Origin: Pseudomonadota bacterium
Lineage (GTDB): Bacteria; Pseudomonadota; Gammaproteobacteria; Burkholderiales; Chitinibacteraceae
DNA: 64,000 nt
NCBI GenBank assembly: GCA_026399755.1
Contig: JAPLQI010000123.1
Span: 54,301-118,300, forward strand
Reading direction: 5' to 3'
A program made the translations under genes and the position numbers. Numbering within the stretch: the stretch's first letter is position 1; each line of letters begins with the position of its first letter. The notes beneath the pieces were generated by a model, which saw only the letters and a list, made by a program, of their open reading frames with translations, searched no databases and was not told where the DNA came from. Positions 44,865 to 54,009 of the stretch are shown in pieces.

Positions 44865-44929
44865 CGGACGAGCGATCGCTCGTCCGTGGTAGAGGCTAGT
44901 AGCCTGTCGGAATTAAGTCCGATAGGCTA
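44865..44929. repeat. Two palindromes between pal and cpoB
   Basis: A perfect 22-bp palindrome CGGACGAGCGA/TCGCTCGTCCG (44865-44886) contains GCGATCGC at its centre. Next to it, TAGCCTGTCGGA (44900-44911) pairs with TCCGATAGGCTA (44918-44929), one mismatch, enclosing ATTAAG. The second resembles the repeat at 4715-4750. They may modulate read-through from pal to cpoB; the role is inferred. Confidence 0.7.
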
Positions 44930-44961
44930 CGAGTTCTTTTTACTTGCTTGCAGCAAACTGA

Positions 44962-45507
44962 TTACTGCGCAGTTTCACCATTGTAAACAATTTCGGCACG
45001 ACGATTACGTTCGCGCACGGCATCGCTGTCACCGGCTTCAAGCGGGCGCTCTTCACCAAAGCTTACTGTTTCGATCTGGCTATCGGGTACACCTAGCACA
45101 TTCATCATTTTACGCACTGAATCAGCACGTTTTTGACCCAGTGCTAAATTGTACTCCGCTGTGCCGCGCTCATCAGTGTGGCCTTGCAAGATGATTTTTG
45201 CGTCTTTATGTGTGTTGAGATATTTGGCATGAGCTTGTACTAGCTCATGAAAATCTGGGCGCACAATAAAGGAGTCAAAATCAAAATACACGCGGCGGCT
45301 AGACAGAATATTGTTTGGGTCTGTCAGTTCGGTAAATGATTTTGCAGTGCCTTGAGTCAGGTCAACGGTAGTAGGGTTGGTATTCGGCTGAGTGGTGCTG
45401 GTATTTGTTGAGCCAGAATTATCAGTAGGAGTTGTCGTTGGCACTGGGGTACTAGCACAAGCGGCCAGCAGGGCAGTCATGATTAAACTAAGCGCTACTT
45501 TTTTCAT
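44962..45507 (-). CDS. pal: Peptidoglycan-associated lipoprotein Pal
   Basis: A 181-residue outer-membrane lipoprotein. The signal peptide ends in LLAAC with the acylated Cys17. A Thr/Asn/Ser-rich linker (18-60) precedes the OmpA-like peptidoglycan-binding domain (about 70-180: VYFDFDSFIVRPDF, LQGHTDERGTAEYNLALGQKRADSVRKMM). Pal binds peptidoglycan and TolB and holds the outer membrane during division. It follows tolB in the same direction, the universal order. Confidence 0.95.
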   Translation of the reverse strand: MKKVALSLIMTALLAACASTPVPTTTPTDNSGSTNTSTTQPNTNPTTVDLTQGTAKSFTELTDPNNILSSRRVYFDFDSFIVRPDFHELVQAHAKYLNTHKDAKIILQGHTDERGTAEYNLALGQKRADSVRKMMNVLGVPDSQIETVSFGEERPLEAGDSDAVRERNRRAEIVYNGETAQ

Positions 45508-45606
45508 TGTATTTCTTCCTTAGATCTTACTGAATCTTAAAGAGATAAAGCCAAGTTGTCGGTCAGTATGACATTCAGCTTAGCAAAAGTTCCGCAAATG
45601 GTATCT

Positions 45607-46878
45607 TTACCGAAGTACTGGTCCCCATGCGGGTTGTCGTACGTCTCCTGCTTGCGCTCTCAGTCGCTGTTTTACTCTTCCGTCACTTGAAACTGCGGAC
45701 AGCACGCCTCGTCCGCCTGCTTTTGTTTCGTACAGAATCATTTGCCCATTTGGTGAAAAACTTGGCGAATCATCTGAGCCGGTATCGGTGAGGGTGAGCA
45801 CCTGACGGCTGCTTAAATCCATAATTGCCGCACGATAGCCACCATCACGGGTAATAAAGGTCATATTCTTGCCATCAGGGCTTAGCTTCGCCGAGCTATT
45901 GTAGCCGCCCTGAAATGTTACCCGCTCAGTATTACTGCCATTACTATTCATACGATAAATTTGCGGGCTGCCACCACGATCCGAGGTGAAATAAATAAAG
46001 CGCCCATCGGGTGAAAATGCAGGCTCCGTATTGATTTCACCGCCTCGGCTTAGCTGGCGTAAATCACTACCATCAGTGTTGACCAGATAAATTTGTGAAC
46101 TGCCACTTTGGGTGAGCACAACGGCGAGTTCGCGGCCATTGGGCGCCCAAGCTGGCGCGTAGTTACTGCCTTTAAAGCTGGCGGCTTTCCAGCGCCGTCC
46201 TGAAGCCAATTCATGCACATACACCACAGGTTTTTGGGCTTCAAAAGAAACATAGGCCAATTTGCCACCATCTGGCGACCATTTTGGCGACATTACAGGT
46301 TGTTTGGAGACCAAAATAGCCTGTGAGCCAAAGCCATCAGCATCGGACACCTGTAATTCAAAGCGTGCGCCTTGTTTTAGTACATAGGCAATCCGCGAAT
46401 TAAATGCACCTGGCTGGCCGGTAATTTGCTGATAAATCAAATCCGCAATTTGATGCGCAACTCGGCGCATTTGGCTGGCTGTGGCTTTGCGCTCCCAAGT
46501 GATCAGTGGTTTTTTGCTGGCGAGATCAATCAACCAAAATTGCACATTAAAACCACCTGCATCAGGCGTTACTCGGCCAATGGCCATCGTTTGCGCGCCT
46601 TTTGCTAGAGCCGTCGTGTAGTTGACTTGCTCTGGAGCAAATGGCACTGGAGATAAGTCTCCCGCGCCAATGACTTTAAATAGCCCACTTCGTGTTAAAT
46701 CATCGTTAATAACCGGTGTAAGTGCTTGCTGCTGCTGGTTTTCATTTTGAAAAGGAGCAATGGCAATCGGGTATTGCGATGCGCCTACACCAACCACATC
46801 AATGGTCATATCCGCATGAGCTAAGCCGTTTATGAGCAAGCTTGCAGTGAGCAGACTAAAAAATTTACGCCAAAGCAT
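45607..46878 (-). CDS. tolB: Tol-Pal system protein TolB
   Basis: A 423-residue periplasmic protein that links Pal and TolA. A signal peptide (about 1-22, LLTASLLINGLAHA) is followed by an N-terminal domain and a six-bladed beta-propeller whose blades show the repeating SPDG pattern (WSPDGGKLAYVSF, WAPNGRELAVVLT, FSPDGRFIYFTSDRGG, LSPDGKNMTFIT, FSPNGQMILYE). The ATG at 46878 has GGAG upstream and begins the real protein; a longer frame runs through tolA's end. Confidence 0.95.
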   Translation of the reverse strand: MLWRKFFSLLTASLLINGLAHADMTIDVVGVGASQYPIAIAPFQNENQQQQALTPVINDDLTRSGLFKVIGAGDLSPVPFAPEQVNYTTALAKGAQTMAIGRVTPDAGGFNVQFWLIDLASKKPLITWERKATASQMRRVAHQIADLIYQQITGQPGAFNSRIAYVLKQGARFELQVSDADGFGSQAILVSKQPVMSPKWSPDGGKLAYVSFEAQKPVVYVHELASGRRWKAASFKGSNYAPAWAPNGRELAVVLTQSGSSQIYLVNTDGSDLRQLSRGGEINTEPAFSPDGRFIYFTSDRGGSPQIYRMNSNGSNTERVTFQGGYNSSAKLSPDGKNMTFITRDGGYRAAIMDLSSRQVLTLTDTGSDDSPSFSPNGQMILYETKAGGRGVLSAVSSDGRVKQRLRAQAGDVRQPAWGPVLR

Positions 46879-46954
46879 GATTGGAGTTCTCCAGAAAATA
46901 AAAACGGCAGCAAAGGTGCTATACGTCGCCCTTTCCTCTGCAGGATAAGGGCTT

Positions 46955-47836
46955 TTAGTCATTCAAACGGAACAAGATGGTGATATTGCGCATATCGCCG
47001 CTAAATAGCCGCCCATCAGGCAAGGGCGGCATGCGTTGCAAGGCCAAAATGGCACGTTTTGCTGCATCGTCATACATTGTTTCGCCACTCGATTTCAGCA
47101 GCGTGACATCTTGAATCTCGCCATTGGGCAGCACGCTAATTCTGAATTCTGCCGATGGGTTGCCCTTAGGGTTGGGGTAGACCAATTTAGAGCGAATCAG
47201 TTGTGAAACTCTGCTGCGATAGTCGGCCAGCCCCTTGCTGGCAGTGGAGCTATTACCACTGCCCGATCCTGGGCCCGCGTTGTTGGTGGCATTGGGGTTA
47301 TTGCCTTTGCCGCCTGGCTTTGCTCCGGGTTTATTGGGCTCTAAGGAGCTGCCTTCAGATAATGCCGCATCAAATGCCGATACTTTAGGCTTAGGCGGGG
47401 CTTTGGGTGCCGTTGTTGGCTTGGCTGCGGGAGCTGCTGTTGGTTTGTGTGGTACTGGCGGAGCAGTCGGCACGGGCGTTGGCAGCGGCGTCGCTTTAGG
47501 CTTGGGCGTCGGTGTTGGCGTAGGTACTGGAGTTGGCCGTTGGGTCGGCGCTGGCTTTACTTTGGCCGTGGCTATATCGGCTGGCTTTTCGGGTAAAGGC
47601 TCAGGCTTTGGCTCAACTTTGGGCGGTCGAATTTTGGGTGTAGGGGGCTCTGGATCGGGCGCTTGTTCTTGGGATGCAGGTGGTGGGCCGCCCCATAATT
47701 CAACCATAACCGGTTCTGGTTTCTTTGTTTGCCAGTTCATCGACAGCAATAAGCCCGCCACTAGGAGTAAATGGACGGCAGCGGCCAGTATAAAGGACAG
47801 CGTGGGGTGCTCATTGCGATTAACAGTTGGGCTCAT
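46955..47836 (-). CDS. tolA: Tol-Pal system protein TolA
   Basis: A 293-residue inner-membrane protein spanning the periplasm. Residues about 14-34 form the transmembrane helix (ILAAAVHLLLVAGLLLSM) with the SHLS-like start. A long Pro/Lys/Ala/Thr-rich stretch (about 50-190, KPEPLPEKPADIATAKVKP) forms an extended domain, and the C-terminal TonB/TolA-type domain (about 205-293) includes SQLIRSKLVYPNPKGNPSAEFRISVLPNGEIQDVTLLKSSGE. Proline-rich rather than helical, the linker differs from the E. coli Ala-rich helix. The ATG at 47836 follows the tolR stop by one base. Confidence 0.9.
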   Translation of the reverse strand: MSPTVNRNEHPTLSFILAAAVHLLLVAGLLLSMNWQTKKPEPVMVELWGGPPPASQEQAPDPEPPTPKIRPPKVEPKPEPLPEKPADIATAKVKPAPTQRPTPVPTPTPTPKPKATPLPTPVPTAPPVPHKPTAAPAAKPTTAPKAPPKPKVSAFDAALSEGSSLEPNKPGAKPGGKGNNPNATNNAGPGSGSGNSSTASKGLADYRSRVSQLIRSKLVYPNPKGNPSAEFRISVLPNGEIQDVTLLKSSGETMYDDAAKRAILALQRMPPLPDGRLFSGDMRNITILFRLND

Positions 47837-47837
47837 A

Positions 47838-48245
47838 TCATTTCGGCTGAACGAGCAGGCCAACCCGGGCAATATTGGCCTGTTTTAAAGCATCCATCGC
47901 ATTCATCACCTGCTCGTAACGTATGGATTTATCTGCGGCAATCACGACAGGGCGATTGGGCGTGATGGCTTGTTTGGCCTGCACACTGGCGACCAGCGCT
48001 TTAAGGTCGGCCAAATCGCTGCTTTCTTCTTTATCGTGTAGCTTAATTGCACCTGCAGCGTCGATTTCAACCCGTAGCGGGGCCACATTGACTTCCTGAT
48101 CGGATTTGCCAACCGTAGGCAGATTCACTACACCCTGTTGCATCATCGGTGTGGCAACCATAAAAATCACTAGCAAAACCAACATCACGTCGATATAGGG
48201 AACGACGTTGATTTCGTTTTTAATCCTGCGTGCGCGGCGAGCCAT
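47838..48245 (-). CDS. tolR: Tol-Pal system protein TolR
   Basis: A 135-residue ExbD-family subunit of the proton-driven motor. One transmembrane helix (about 17-38, VVPYIDVMLVLLVIFMVATPMM) contains the conserved Asp in PYIDVMLVLL, the proton-responsive residue. A periplasmic domain follows (about 45-135, ALVASVQAKQAITPNRPVVIAADKSIRYEQVMNAMD). Its ATG shares one base with the tolQ stop (48245). Confidence 0.95.
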   Translation of the reverse strand: MARRARRIKNEINVVPYIDVMLVLLVIFMVATPMMQQGVVNLPTVGKSDQEVNVAPLRVEIDAAGAIKLHDKEESSDLADLKALVASVQAKQAITPNRPVVIAADKSIRYEQVMNAMDALKQANIARVGLLVQPK

Positions 48246-48937
48246 TACTTCACCTGCCGTTGCAAGATATTAGAAAACTCTTCGATAAAGGTATCAAAGC
48301 GATTGGCAAGCTTGTCTACATCATTGGCAAAGCGGTTATAGGCAACTACAGCAGGAATGGCGGCAAATAGGCCGATGGCGGTGGCTACTAGTGCTTCTGC
48401 AATGCCGGGAGCAACGGTGGCTAAGGTGGCTTGGCCTACATTCGCGAGGCCGGTAAAGGCATTCATAATGCCCCATACGGTGCCGAATAAGCCGATATAG
48501 GGGCTGATTGAGCCAACGGTGGCTAAAAACGCGGTATGTGAATCCAGCTCGTCGAGCTCGCGCTGGCAAGCGGCGCGCATGGCGCGGCGGCTGCCTTCCA
48601 TTACGTCGGATAATTCCATATTGCCGCGCTCGCCCGCGCGCTGGCGCAATTTTAAGAACTCGCCAAAGCCTGCTTGAAAGATTTTTTCCATGCCCAGCGT
48701 TTGTCCTCGGCGTACTTGATCGTACAGGGCGGCTAGATCGGCTCCATTCCAAAAGCGGTTTTCAAACTCTTCAGTTTGTTTTTTTGCGTGGGAAAGGGCG
48801 AAGTGCTTGCTGAAGATATACCACCAAGACATAAACGACATCACTAGCAAAATGCCCATCACGGCTTGTACTACGGGGCTGGCATGCAGGACTAAAGTGA
48901 GAATAGACAGATCTTGATTGGCTACAGCAGCGTCCAC
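48245..48937 (-). CDS. tolQ: Tol-Pal system protein TolQ
   Basis: A 230-residue ExbB-family inner-membrane protein with three transmembrane helices (about 18-38, 135-155 and 170-190), the first being VVQAVMGILLVMSFMSWWYIF. The conserved block is GLFGTVWGIMNAFTG and ATAIGLFAAIPAVVAYN. TolQ forms the proton channel with TolR. The start is GTG with AGGA about nine bases upstream on the minus strand. The thioesterase gene ybgC often found before tolQ is not present; ruvB is the upstream neighbour. Confidence 0.95.
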   Translation of the reverse strand: MDAAVANQDLSILTLVLHASPVVQAVMGILLVMSFMSWWYIFSKHFALSHAKKQTEEFENRFWNGADLAALYDQVRRGQTLGMEKIFQAGFGEFLKLRQRAGERGNMELSDVMEGSRRAMRAACQRELDELDSHTAFLATVGSISPYIGLFGTVWGIMNAFTGLANVGQATLATVAPGIAEALVATAIGLFAAIPAVVAYNRFANDVDKLANRFDTFIEEFSNILQRQVK

Positions 48938-49022
48938 TTTGGGTCATCCTTTATTTGCTTGTTAGGTATGGCGGGGAAAGCCCGTCGAAATAATATGCTT
49001 TGATGTTAGATTGAGTTTGAAA

Positions 49023-50060
49023 TCAATCCTGTTTCTTTGGGCTAAGCCCAAAATGCTCGTATGCAGCCAGTGTAGCAATCCTGCCGCGCGGTGTTCTCTG
49101 TAAAAAGCCTTGCTGGATCAAAAAAGGCTCAATCACGTCGTCAATGGTGTCTGATGATTCGCCAATGGCGGCGGCGACGTTATCTAGGCCTACCGGGCCA
49201 CCGGCAAACTTTTCTAGGATGGCAGATAAAAGCTTCCGGTCCATTACATCTAGCCCTGCGTGATCGACATCCAGCATCGAGAGCGCGGCGTCGGCCACTT
49301 CACGGGTGACATGGCCATCGGCACGTACTTCGGCATAATCCCTCACACGGCGCAGTAGGCGGTTAGCAATTCGCGGCGTGCCCCGTGATCTTCGCGCAAT
49401 TTCGAATGCACCGTCAGGTGCGATATTCACATTGAGTAATTGTGCCGAACGTGTGGTGATTCGGGTCAGCTCTTCTGCGGTATAAAACTCTAGCCTTGCC
49501 ACAATCCCAAATCGATCGCGCAGCGGGTTGGTGAGCATGCCCGCTCTGGTCGTTGCTCCAATCAGGGTAAATGGCGGTAGATCAAGCTTTACCGATCTCG
49601 CTGCGGGCCCTTCGCCTATCATTAAATCGAGCTGAAAGTCTTCGAGCGCAGGGTAAAGAATCTCTTCGACTACAGGGCTGAGTCGGTGTATTTCGTCGAT
49701 AAACAAAACATCGTGCGGCTCTAAATTAGTCAAAATTGCCGCTAAATCACCCGCGCGCTCGAGCACAGGGCCTGAGGTTTGGCGCAGATTTACGCCCAAT
49801 TCGCGGGAAATAATATGTGCCAGCGTGGTTTTACCCAAGCCCGGTGGGCCAAACAGCAGCACGTGATCGAGCGCTTCACCGCGCTTTTTAGCGGCTTCGA
49901 TAAAAATCTCTAATTGCTCACGCGCCTTGGCCTGCCCAACGTATTCGTCGAGTAATTTGGGCCTGAGGGCGTGTTCTAGTTTTTCTTCTTGATTAGATAA
50001 TTTTGTGCTGCTAATCAGGCGATCAGCAGGAGCTGCAGAAAGCGCATCGGTTTCGATCAT
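49023..50060 (-). CDS. ruvB: Holliday junction branch migration helicase RuvB
   Basis: A 345-residue AAA+ ATPase that drives branch migration together with RuvA. The Walker A motif is [10 protein letters not shown], Walker B FIDEIHR, sensor 1 [10 protein letters not shown] and the arginine finger region NPLRDRFG. A winged helix (about 265-340) follows with [36 protein letters not shown]. The ATG at 50060 overlaps the stop of the PAP2 gene upstream by ATGA, so it is translationally coupled to that gene. Confidence 0.97.
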   Translation of the reverse strand: MIETDALSAAPADRLISSTKLSNQEEKLEHALRPKLLDEYVGQAKAREQLEIFIEAAKKRGEALDHVLLFGPPGLGKTTLAHIISRELGVNLRQTSGPVLERAGDLAAILTNLEPHDVLFIDEIHRLSPVVEEILYPALEDFQLDLMIGEGPAARSVKLDLPPFTLIGATTRAGMLTNPLRDRFGIVARLEFYTAEELTRITTRSAQLLNVNIAPDGAFEIARRSRGTPRIANRLLRRVRDYAEVRADGHVTREVADAALSMLDVDHAGLDVMDRKLLSAILEKFAGGPVGLDNVAAAIGESSDTIDDVIEPFLIQQGFLQRTPRGRIATLAAYEHFGLSPKKQD

Positions 50061-50677
50061 GGCAGTAGGCGATCCAAGGGGGTAGTACGGCTTGCGGCGT
50101 AGCAATAGGCAAGTACAACGACGCTCGCAACACTAAAGCCTGCAATGATATCGGAGAAATGATGCACGCCGAGTACCAGTCTGGCGATTCCACCTAAAAT
50201 GGCGGCACAAAGCGCAAGGCTAAACCAGAGCGTACGGCGTTGTGGCTGATATTGCGTAGCAATCAGGGCCAGCACAAAAGACATAATCCATGCGCTCATG
50301 GCATGCCCGCTAGGAAAAGACGGGCCATGTGCCGAGGCTAAAAATTCTAAGCTAGGGCGCGGCCGTAAAATGCTGAATTTCAGTGCGGCATTCAGTAGCC
50401 AGCCGATGAATATCGCGAGTGGTAAGCGGATCGCATTGCGGCGATCGCCCAATTTAAACCATAAACCTGTTCCTATCACCGAGGCCAGCAAGAGTGATCC
50501 TACTGCGCCACCAAACCAAGCTAAGGTTTTACAGGCGGCAATAAGCCACGCTGGCCCATTGTAAAAGACATTACCGATGGCATCATCGAGTGCATTGAGC
50601 TCTGGCGTGCCTAAGGCGGCAGCCAAAAAAATGAACAAGATGCTGCCAGTAATGGCGGTGATGGACAGAATTCGCAT
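50057..50677 (-). CDS. PAP2-family membrane phosphatase between ruvA and ruvB
   Basis: A 206-residue inner-membrane protein with about six transmembrane helices. The three phosphatase motifs are [17 protein letters not shown] and [11 protein letters not shown], with the conserved Arg/Lys, Ser-Gly-His and His-Asp of the family. Substrates of this class include undecaprenyl pyrophosphate and phosphatidylglycerol phosphate. The gene starts on the base after the ruvA stop and overlaps ruvB by four bases, so it sits inside the ruvAB operon. The link to DNA repair is probably coincidental. Confidence 0.9.
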   Translation of the reverse strand: MRILSITAITGSILFIFLAAALGTPELNALDDAIGNVFYNGPAWLIAACKTLAWFGGAVGSLLLASVIGTGLWFKLGDRRNAIRLPLAIFIGWLLNAALKFSILRPRPSLEFLASAHGPSFPSGHAMSAWIMSFVLALIATQYQPQRRTLWFSLALCAAILGGIARLVLGVHHFSDIIAGFSVASVVVLAYCYAASRTTPLDRLLP

Positions 50678-51277
50678 TTAGATTTTAACCAGTTGTTTAA
50701 GGGCGCGCCGGATGCCGTCAGAAACATCGACATCGTTGGCGAGCTCTTTGACTGCTCCATTGGCTTCGCGTTCGCTATATCCCAAGGCAATTAATGCATG
50801 TAGCACATCATCTTTATTTGATGCAGGCGTTTGAAACAGTGCGCTATTATTGCTGACAGACGTCATAATAGGTAGGTTGTTTAACTTACCTCGCAGCTCG
50901 AGGACCAGTCGTTCTGCCGTTTTCTTACCAATGCCAGGTACTTTAGAGAGCCGCACTAAATCTTCGGCGGCAATGGCTTGGGCAAGCTCATCGGCATTCA
51001 TTCCCGATAAAATCGCTAGGGCAATTTTGGCTCCGATACCGCTTACTTTAATTAAGGCGCGGAATGTGTCGCGCTCAGCTTTGGTGGCAAAACCATATAA
51101 AAGCTGCGCATCTTCACGCACCACCATGTGGATAAATAAACTAGATGGCTGCCCCAAATGTGGCAGCACATAAAAGGTGCTCATCGGCACATCCACTTCG
51201 TAGCCCACGCCATTGGTTTCCATCACAATTTGCGGGGGCTGTTTTTCGATCAGGGTTCCGGTAAGGCGTCCGATCAT
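50678..51277 (-). CDS. ruvA: Holliday junction DNA helicase subunit RuvA
   Basis: A 199-residue protein that recognises Holliday junctions and loads RuvB. The N-terminal oligonucleotide-binding domain ([14 protein letters not shown]) is followed by two helix-hairpin-helix motifs ([15 protein letters not shown] and [18 protein letters not shown]), and a C-terminal UBA-like domain (about 150-199: [24 protein letters not shown]). The start MIGRL is the canonical RuvA start; an ATG three codons upstream is possible. It is divergent from the solute-binding gene at 51312 with only about 30 bp between starts. Confidence 0.96.
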   Translation of the reverse strand: MIGRLTGTLIEKQPPQIVMETNGVGYEVDVPMSTFYVLPHLGQPSSLFIHMVVREDAQLLYGFATKAERDTFRALIKVSGIGAKIALAILSGMNADELAQAIAAEDLVRLSKVPGIGKKTAERLVLELRGKLNNLPIMTSVSNNSALFQTPASNKDDVLHALIALGYSEREANGAVKELANDVDVSDGIRRALKQLVKI

Positions 51278-51311
51278 GGTAGGCATCTCATTATTAAAGC
51301 GGGGAGTATAA

Positions 51312-52019
51312 ATGCCCGAGATTAGCTTGACGAACTTGAAGCTAGGTATTTTTTGCTTGTTCTGTATGTTGCAGGTTCAGGCCGCGCCGGTGCGATTATT
51401 GACGCAGCAGCAATTGCCCTATAGTGCTCAGCAGAAAGATGGGCATCAGAGTGGGATAGCTTTGGAAGCGGTACGTTGTGCAATGGGTAAATTACAGCGC
51501 CCAGTGGAAATTAAATTTGTGCCTTGGAAGCGTGCACAGAATTTGGTTGAGCTGGGAGAGGCGGATGGTTTTTTCTCGGCCTCACAAAATAGTGAGCGCG
51601 ATCGCTACGCCACACTTTCGCAAGTGATTGCGCCTCAGCAATGGCGCTGGTATTTCCGTACTGACAGCACGGCTAAGCCTTTGAGCGAAGAGTTTCGCCA
51701 GTCAGCGACGGTCGGTGCTTACTTTGGCTCAAATATGCTGACTTGGCTAAAAGCATCGGGCTATCGTATTTATGCCACGCCACCTGGGCATGATCAGTTA
51801 CTTAAGATGCTCTTGGCGGGCCGAGTGGCAGCAGTATTAGCCAGCGATTTGGCCATGAATGAAGCAATTCATACTGCGCACGCAGAATATAAAATTCGCT
51901 CTGAGTTGCAAGAAGATAAACCTTTAGGTGTTTATTTTGGCCATCGTTTCTTAAAAGAAGAGCCCGAATTTCTTACCCGTTTTAATGCGGAGCTGCCTGC
52001 TTGCCGGGTTAAGGTTTAG
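51312..52019 (+). CDS. Periplasmic solute-binding protein, SBP_bac_3-like
   Basis: A 235-residue exported protein with a signal peptide (about 1-24, [14 protein letters not shown]) and the amino-acid-binding-protein fold: [55 protein letters not shown] and [22 protein letters not shown]. It has no adjacent transporter genes, so it may function alone or as a sensor component. GGGGAG precedes the ATG by five bases. It is divergent from ruvA and convergent with ruvC. Confidence 0.83.
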   Translation: MPEISLTNLKLGIFCLFCMLQVQAAPVRLLTQQQLPYSAQQKDGHQSGIALEAVRCAMGKLQRPVEIKFVPWKRAQNLVELGEADGFFSASQNSERDRYATLSQVIAPQQWRWYFRTDSTAKPLSEEFRQSATVGAYFGSNMLTWLKASGYRIYATPPGHDQLLKMLLAGRVAAVLASDLAMNEAIHTAHAEYKIRSELQEDKPLGVYFGHRFLKEEPEFLTRFNAELPACRVKV

Positions 52020-52074
52020 TAGGTGCGCTGCTTGCTGCGCCCATTTCAGCAGGCGCGGCAAGCAGCGCACCTAC
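52019..52074. repeat. 17-bp perfect palindrome between a binding-protein gene and ruvC
   Basis: GTAGGTGCGCTGCTTGC (52019-52035) pairs perfectly with GCAAGCAGCGCACCTAC (52058-52074). Inner GCGCC/GGCGC pairs add to the stem. The left arm overlaps the last base of the gene's TAG stop. With no T run it is more likely a dispersed palindromic repeat than a terminator. Confidence 0.75.
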
Positions 52075-52087
52075 GATGTGTGTGGAA

Positions 52088-52609
52088 TTATGCTAAACGC
52101 CCGCGCTTAATGGTAAGGCCTAAGCTTGCAAGCTGTTTCATTGCGCCGCTATCGTGCTGGGCATGGGTGAGTGCTACTGCGAGTGCATCAGCCGCATCTG
52201 ATTGAGGCGCGCCATTGAGGCGCAGCATGCGTTGCACCATTTGGCTGACTTGATCTTTATCGGCATGGCCATTTCCCACCACGGCCTGCTTCACTTGCAG
52301 CGCCGTGTACTCCCCAATCGGTAGATCCGCCAATACCAAGGCCGACATCGCCGCCCCTCGTGCTTGGCCCAGCATTAAAGTCGATTGCGGATTGACGTTT
52401 ACAAACACAATCTCAACGGCGGCCACGTCCGGCTTATAGGTTTCGACGACTTCTGTAATGCCGCGCAGAATGGATTTAATCCGCGCAGCGAGCTCACCAC
52501 CCGGTGTACGAATACAGCCCGAGGCCACATAGCTTCTATTTTGCCCATCGACATCAATCACCCCAAAGCCAGTGATTCTAGAGCCGGGATCAATTCCTAA
52601 AATACGCAT
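52088..52609 (-). CDS. ruvC: Holliday junction resolvase RuvC
   Basis: A 173-residue endonuclease that cuts Holliday junctions. The four metal-binding acidic residues are Asp7 ([15 protein letters not shown]), Glu66 ([23 protein letters not shown]), and Asp138 and Asp141 ([16 protein letters not shown]). The C-terminus is basic (TIKRGRLA). ruvA and ruvB are about 0.8 kb away on the same strand, separated by the solute-binding gene; in many bacteria the three are adjacent. Confidence 0.96.
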   Translation of the reverse strand: MRILGIDPGSRITGFGVIDVDGQNRSYVASGCIRTPGGELAARIKSILRGITEVVETYKPDVAAVEIVFVNVNPQSTLMLGQARGAAMSALVLADLPIGEYTALQVKQAVVGNGHADKDQVSQMVQRMLRLNGAPQSDAADALAVALTHAQHDSGAMKQLASLGLTIKRGRLA

Positions 52610-53044
52610 TCGTAGTCAGTCCAGTTGAAAAAGGCGCGATTTGTGCCTGTCGTTTTACTCATGGATGTTATGCAGTAAAACCTAAATCTTGAACCACAGA
52701 GGACACAGAGAACACGGAGTTTCACGGAGAAAACCATTTCGAACTGAGCCATTTATTGGGTTTTAAGTCGTTTCAACCTCAGCATAGGCATTTATATGCT
52801 GACTCCCCGCACGGGGCTTAAATCTCCCCTTGAAACACGCAAGCTCCGAACAAGCGGGGCGGGGGATCGCTTGGGAAGGAGGATCCAGCCAATCCCGCCT
52901 GCCGCCGACTCGATTGAACCGCAGAAGGGGCCTTCGTGTTTTGAGTTTGTGGCTTGGCTTCGTTTCTTGGCCACACAAGAAAGGAAGGCGCACCTAAATC
53001 AACGTGCCGAAGGCACTAAAAAGATGATCGCTGAGTAACATTAG
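52610..53044. repeat. Half A element and GC-rich repeat copy 3
   Basis: This 435-bp gap contains a left arm of the A element (52677-52735, CCTAAATCTTGAACCACAGA and onward GACACAGAGAACACGG) with no matching right arm, then the GC-rich repeat (about 52805-53025). That starts ACGGGGCTTAAATCTCCCCT, passes TTCGTGTTTTGAG and TTTCTTGGCCACACAAGAAA, and ends with the GTGCCGAAGGCAC hairpin. The same half-A plus GC-rich order occurs at 15226-15600. Confidence 0.85.
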
Positions 53045-53899
53045 TTACTCATTACCTAAAACGGTGTCGCCTTTAGCAAAAGTCCAAGTACGGCTGATGC
53101 TAATGACATCGGTGTCTTTACGAATATCATCGGGAAACTTACCAAAAGGCGCGGCCATTTTTACGATGCGTAAAGCGGCCGAGTCGAGTTCTTTATTGCC
53201 TGATGATTTGGTGATCTCTGCGTGACGCACATTGCCATTGGCATCAATTTCCACAGAAACCAGTAAGCGGCCATACAATTTTTGCCCATGCGCATCGAGT
53301 GGATAAGTCAGCGCACCAACCCGCTCCATTTTCATTCGCCAGTCTTCTACATAGCGAGCAAAGCGATATTCGCGCGCGCGTGCGCCAATAAAAGTCATTC
53401 GTGGGCGGCTTTGATAATCACTGGTTTGCTTGCTGATTTGCGCCGCTAAACCGGCAATTTCTCGCGCCTGTTGTTTTAGCTGCTCATTGTCTAAACCGGC
53501 ATTGCTCGTTTGCGTGCTTTTGCCTAAATCTTGTGCAATATGCGTATCCGCTTTGAGCTGCAACATCAGCTTTTCTGCATCAGCTTCAAGTTTCTTTTGC
53601 TGCTCTTTAACGCGCTCTATCTCTTTGGATTGCGCATTATTGCTGGCAGGCAGGGGCGATTTAACATGCTGATTTAGCACGTCGGTATTACCGCCGCCAT
53701 TGAGATTGGCTTGGGCGAGGGCATCTGCTTTGTGCGCGTCTTGCAGGGTGCGTTGATTAACGAGCACCACCTCGAGCGGCTGAGCCGAGAAGAGGGTCTT
53801 AGGATCGGGCATCACAAACTTCATGCCAAAGATTGGAATAGCATGTGCGAGTATCGAAAGGAACCCGCCCAGAGCCATAAAACGTTGCGCTCTATCCAT
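53045..53899 (-). CDS. TonB-like energy-transducer protein
   Basis: A 284-residue protein with an N-terminal hydrophobic anchor (about 9-29, LGGFLSILAHAIPIFGMKFV), a long hydrophilic coiled-coil-like stretch (about 80-165, rich in KEQQKKLEADAEKLMLQLK) and a C-terminal TonB-type domain (about 190-284, RPRMTFIGARAREYRFARYVEDWRMKMERVG and VSVEIDANGNVRHAEITKSSGNKELDSAALRIVKMAAPFGKFP). It resembles TonB/TolA-related proteins. No ExbB/ExbD genes are adjacent. The ATG at 53899 starts just before the anchor; a longer frame to 53953 has no conserved features. Confidence 0.83.
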   Translation of the reverse strand: MDRAQRFMALGGFLSILAHAIPIFGMKFVMPDPKTLFSAQPLEVVLVNQRTLQDAHKADALAQANLNGGGNTDVLNQHVKSPLPASNNAQSKEIERVKEQQKKLEADAEKLMLQLKADTHIAQDLGKSTQTSNAGLDNEQLKQQAREIAGLAAQISKQTSDYQSRPRMTFIGARAREYRFARYVEDWRMKMERVGALTYPLDAHGQKLYGRLLVSVEIDANGNVRHAEITKSSGNKELDSAALRIVKMAAPFGKFPDDIRKDTDVISISRTWTFAKGDTVLGNE

Positions 53900-54009
53900 T
53901 TGCCAGCCTGTACTACTACGATTATTTAATCGCGGGAGTGTAGCACGACGCATGTGCTCTGCTTGCTGCTAAAATACGTCAACGTCCCATCTACCTGTAA
54001 GGAAAAAAA

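Noticed and set aside
47235..47888. 217-residue Gly/Val-rich open frame opposite tolA
   Set aside because: It is the antisense reading of the Pro/Thr/Lys-rich tolA linker, a low-complexity region that leaves all frames open.
51312..52019. Complete ABC amino-acid transporter
   Set aside because: Only the binding protein is present; ATPase and permease genes are absent from the neighbourhood.
52796..53038. 80-residue frame in the third GC-rich repeat
   Set aside because: Same repeat as above with different frame shifts, so not a conserved protein.
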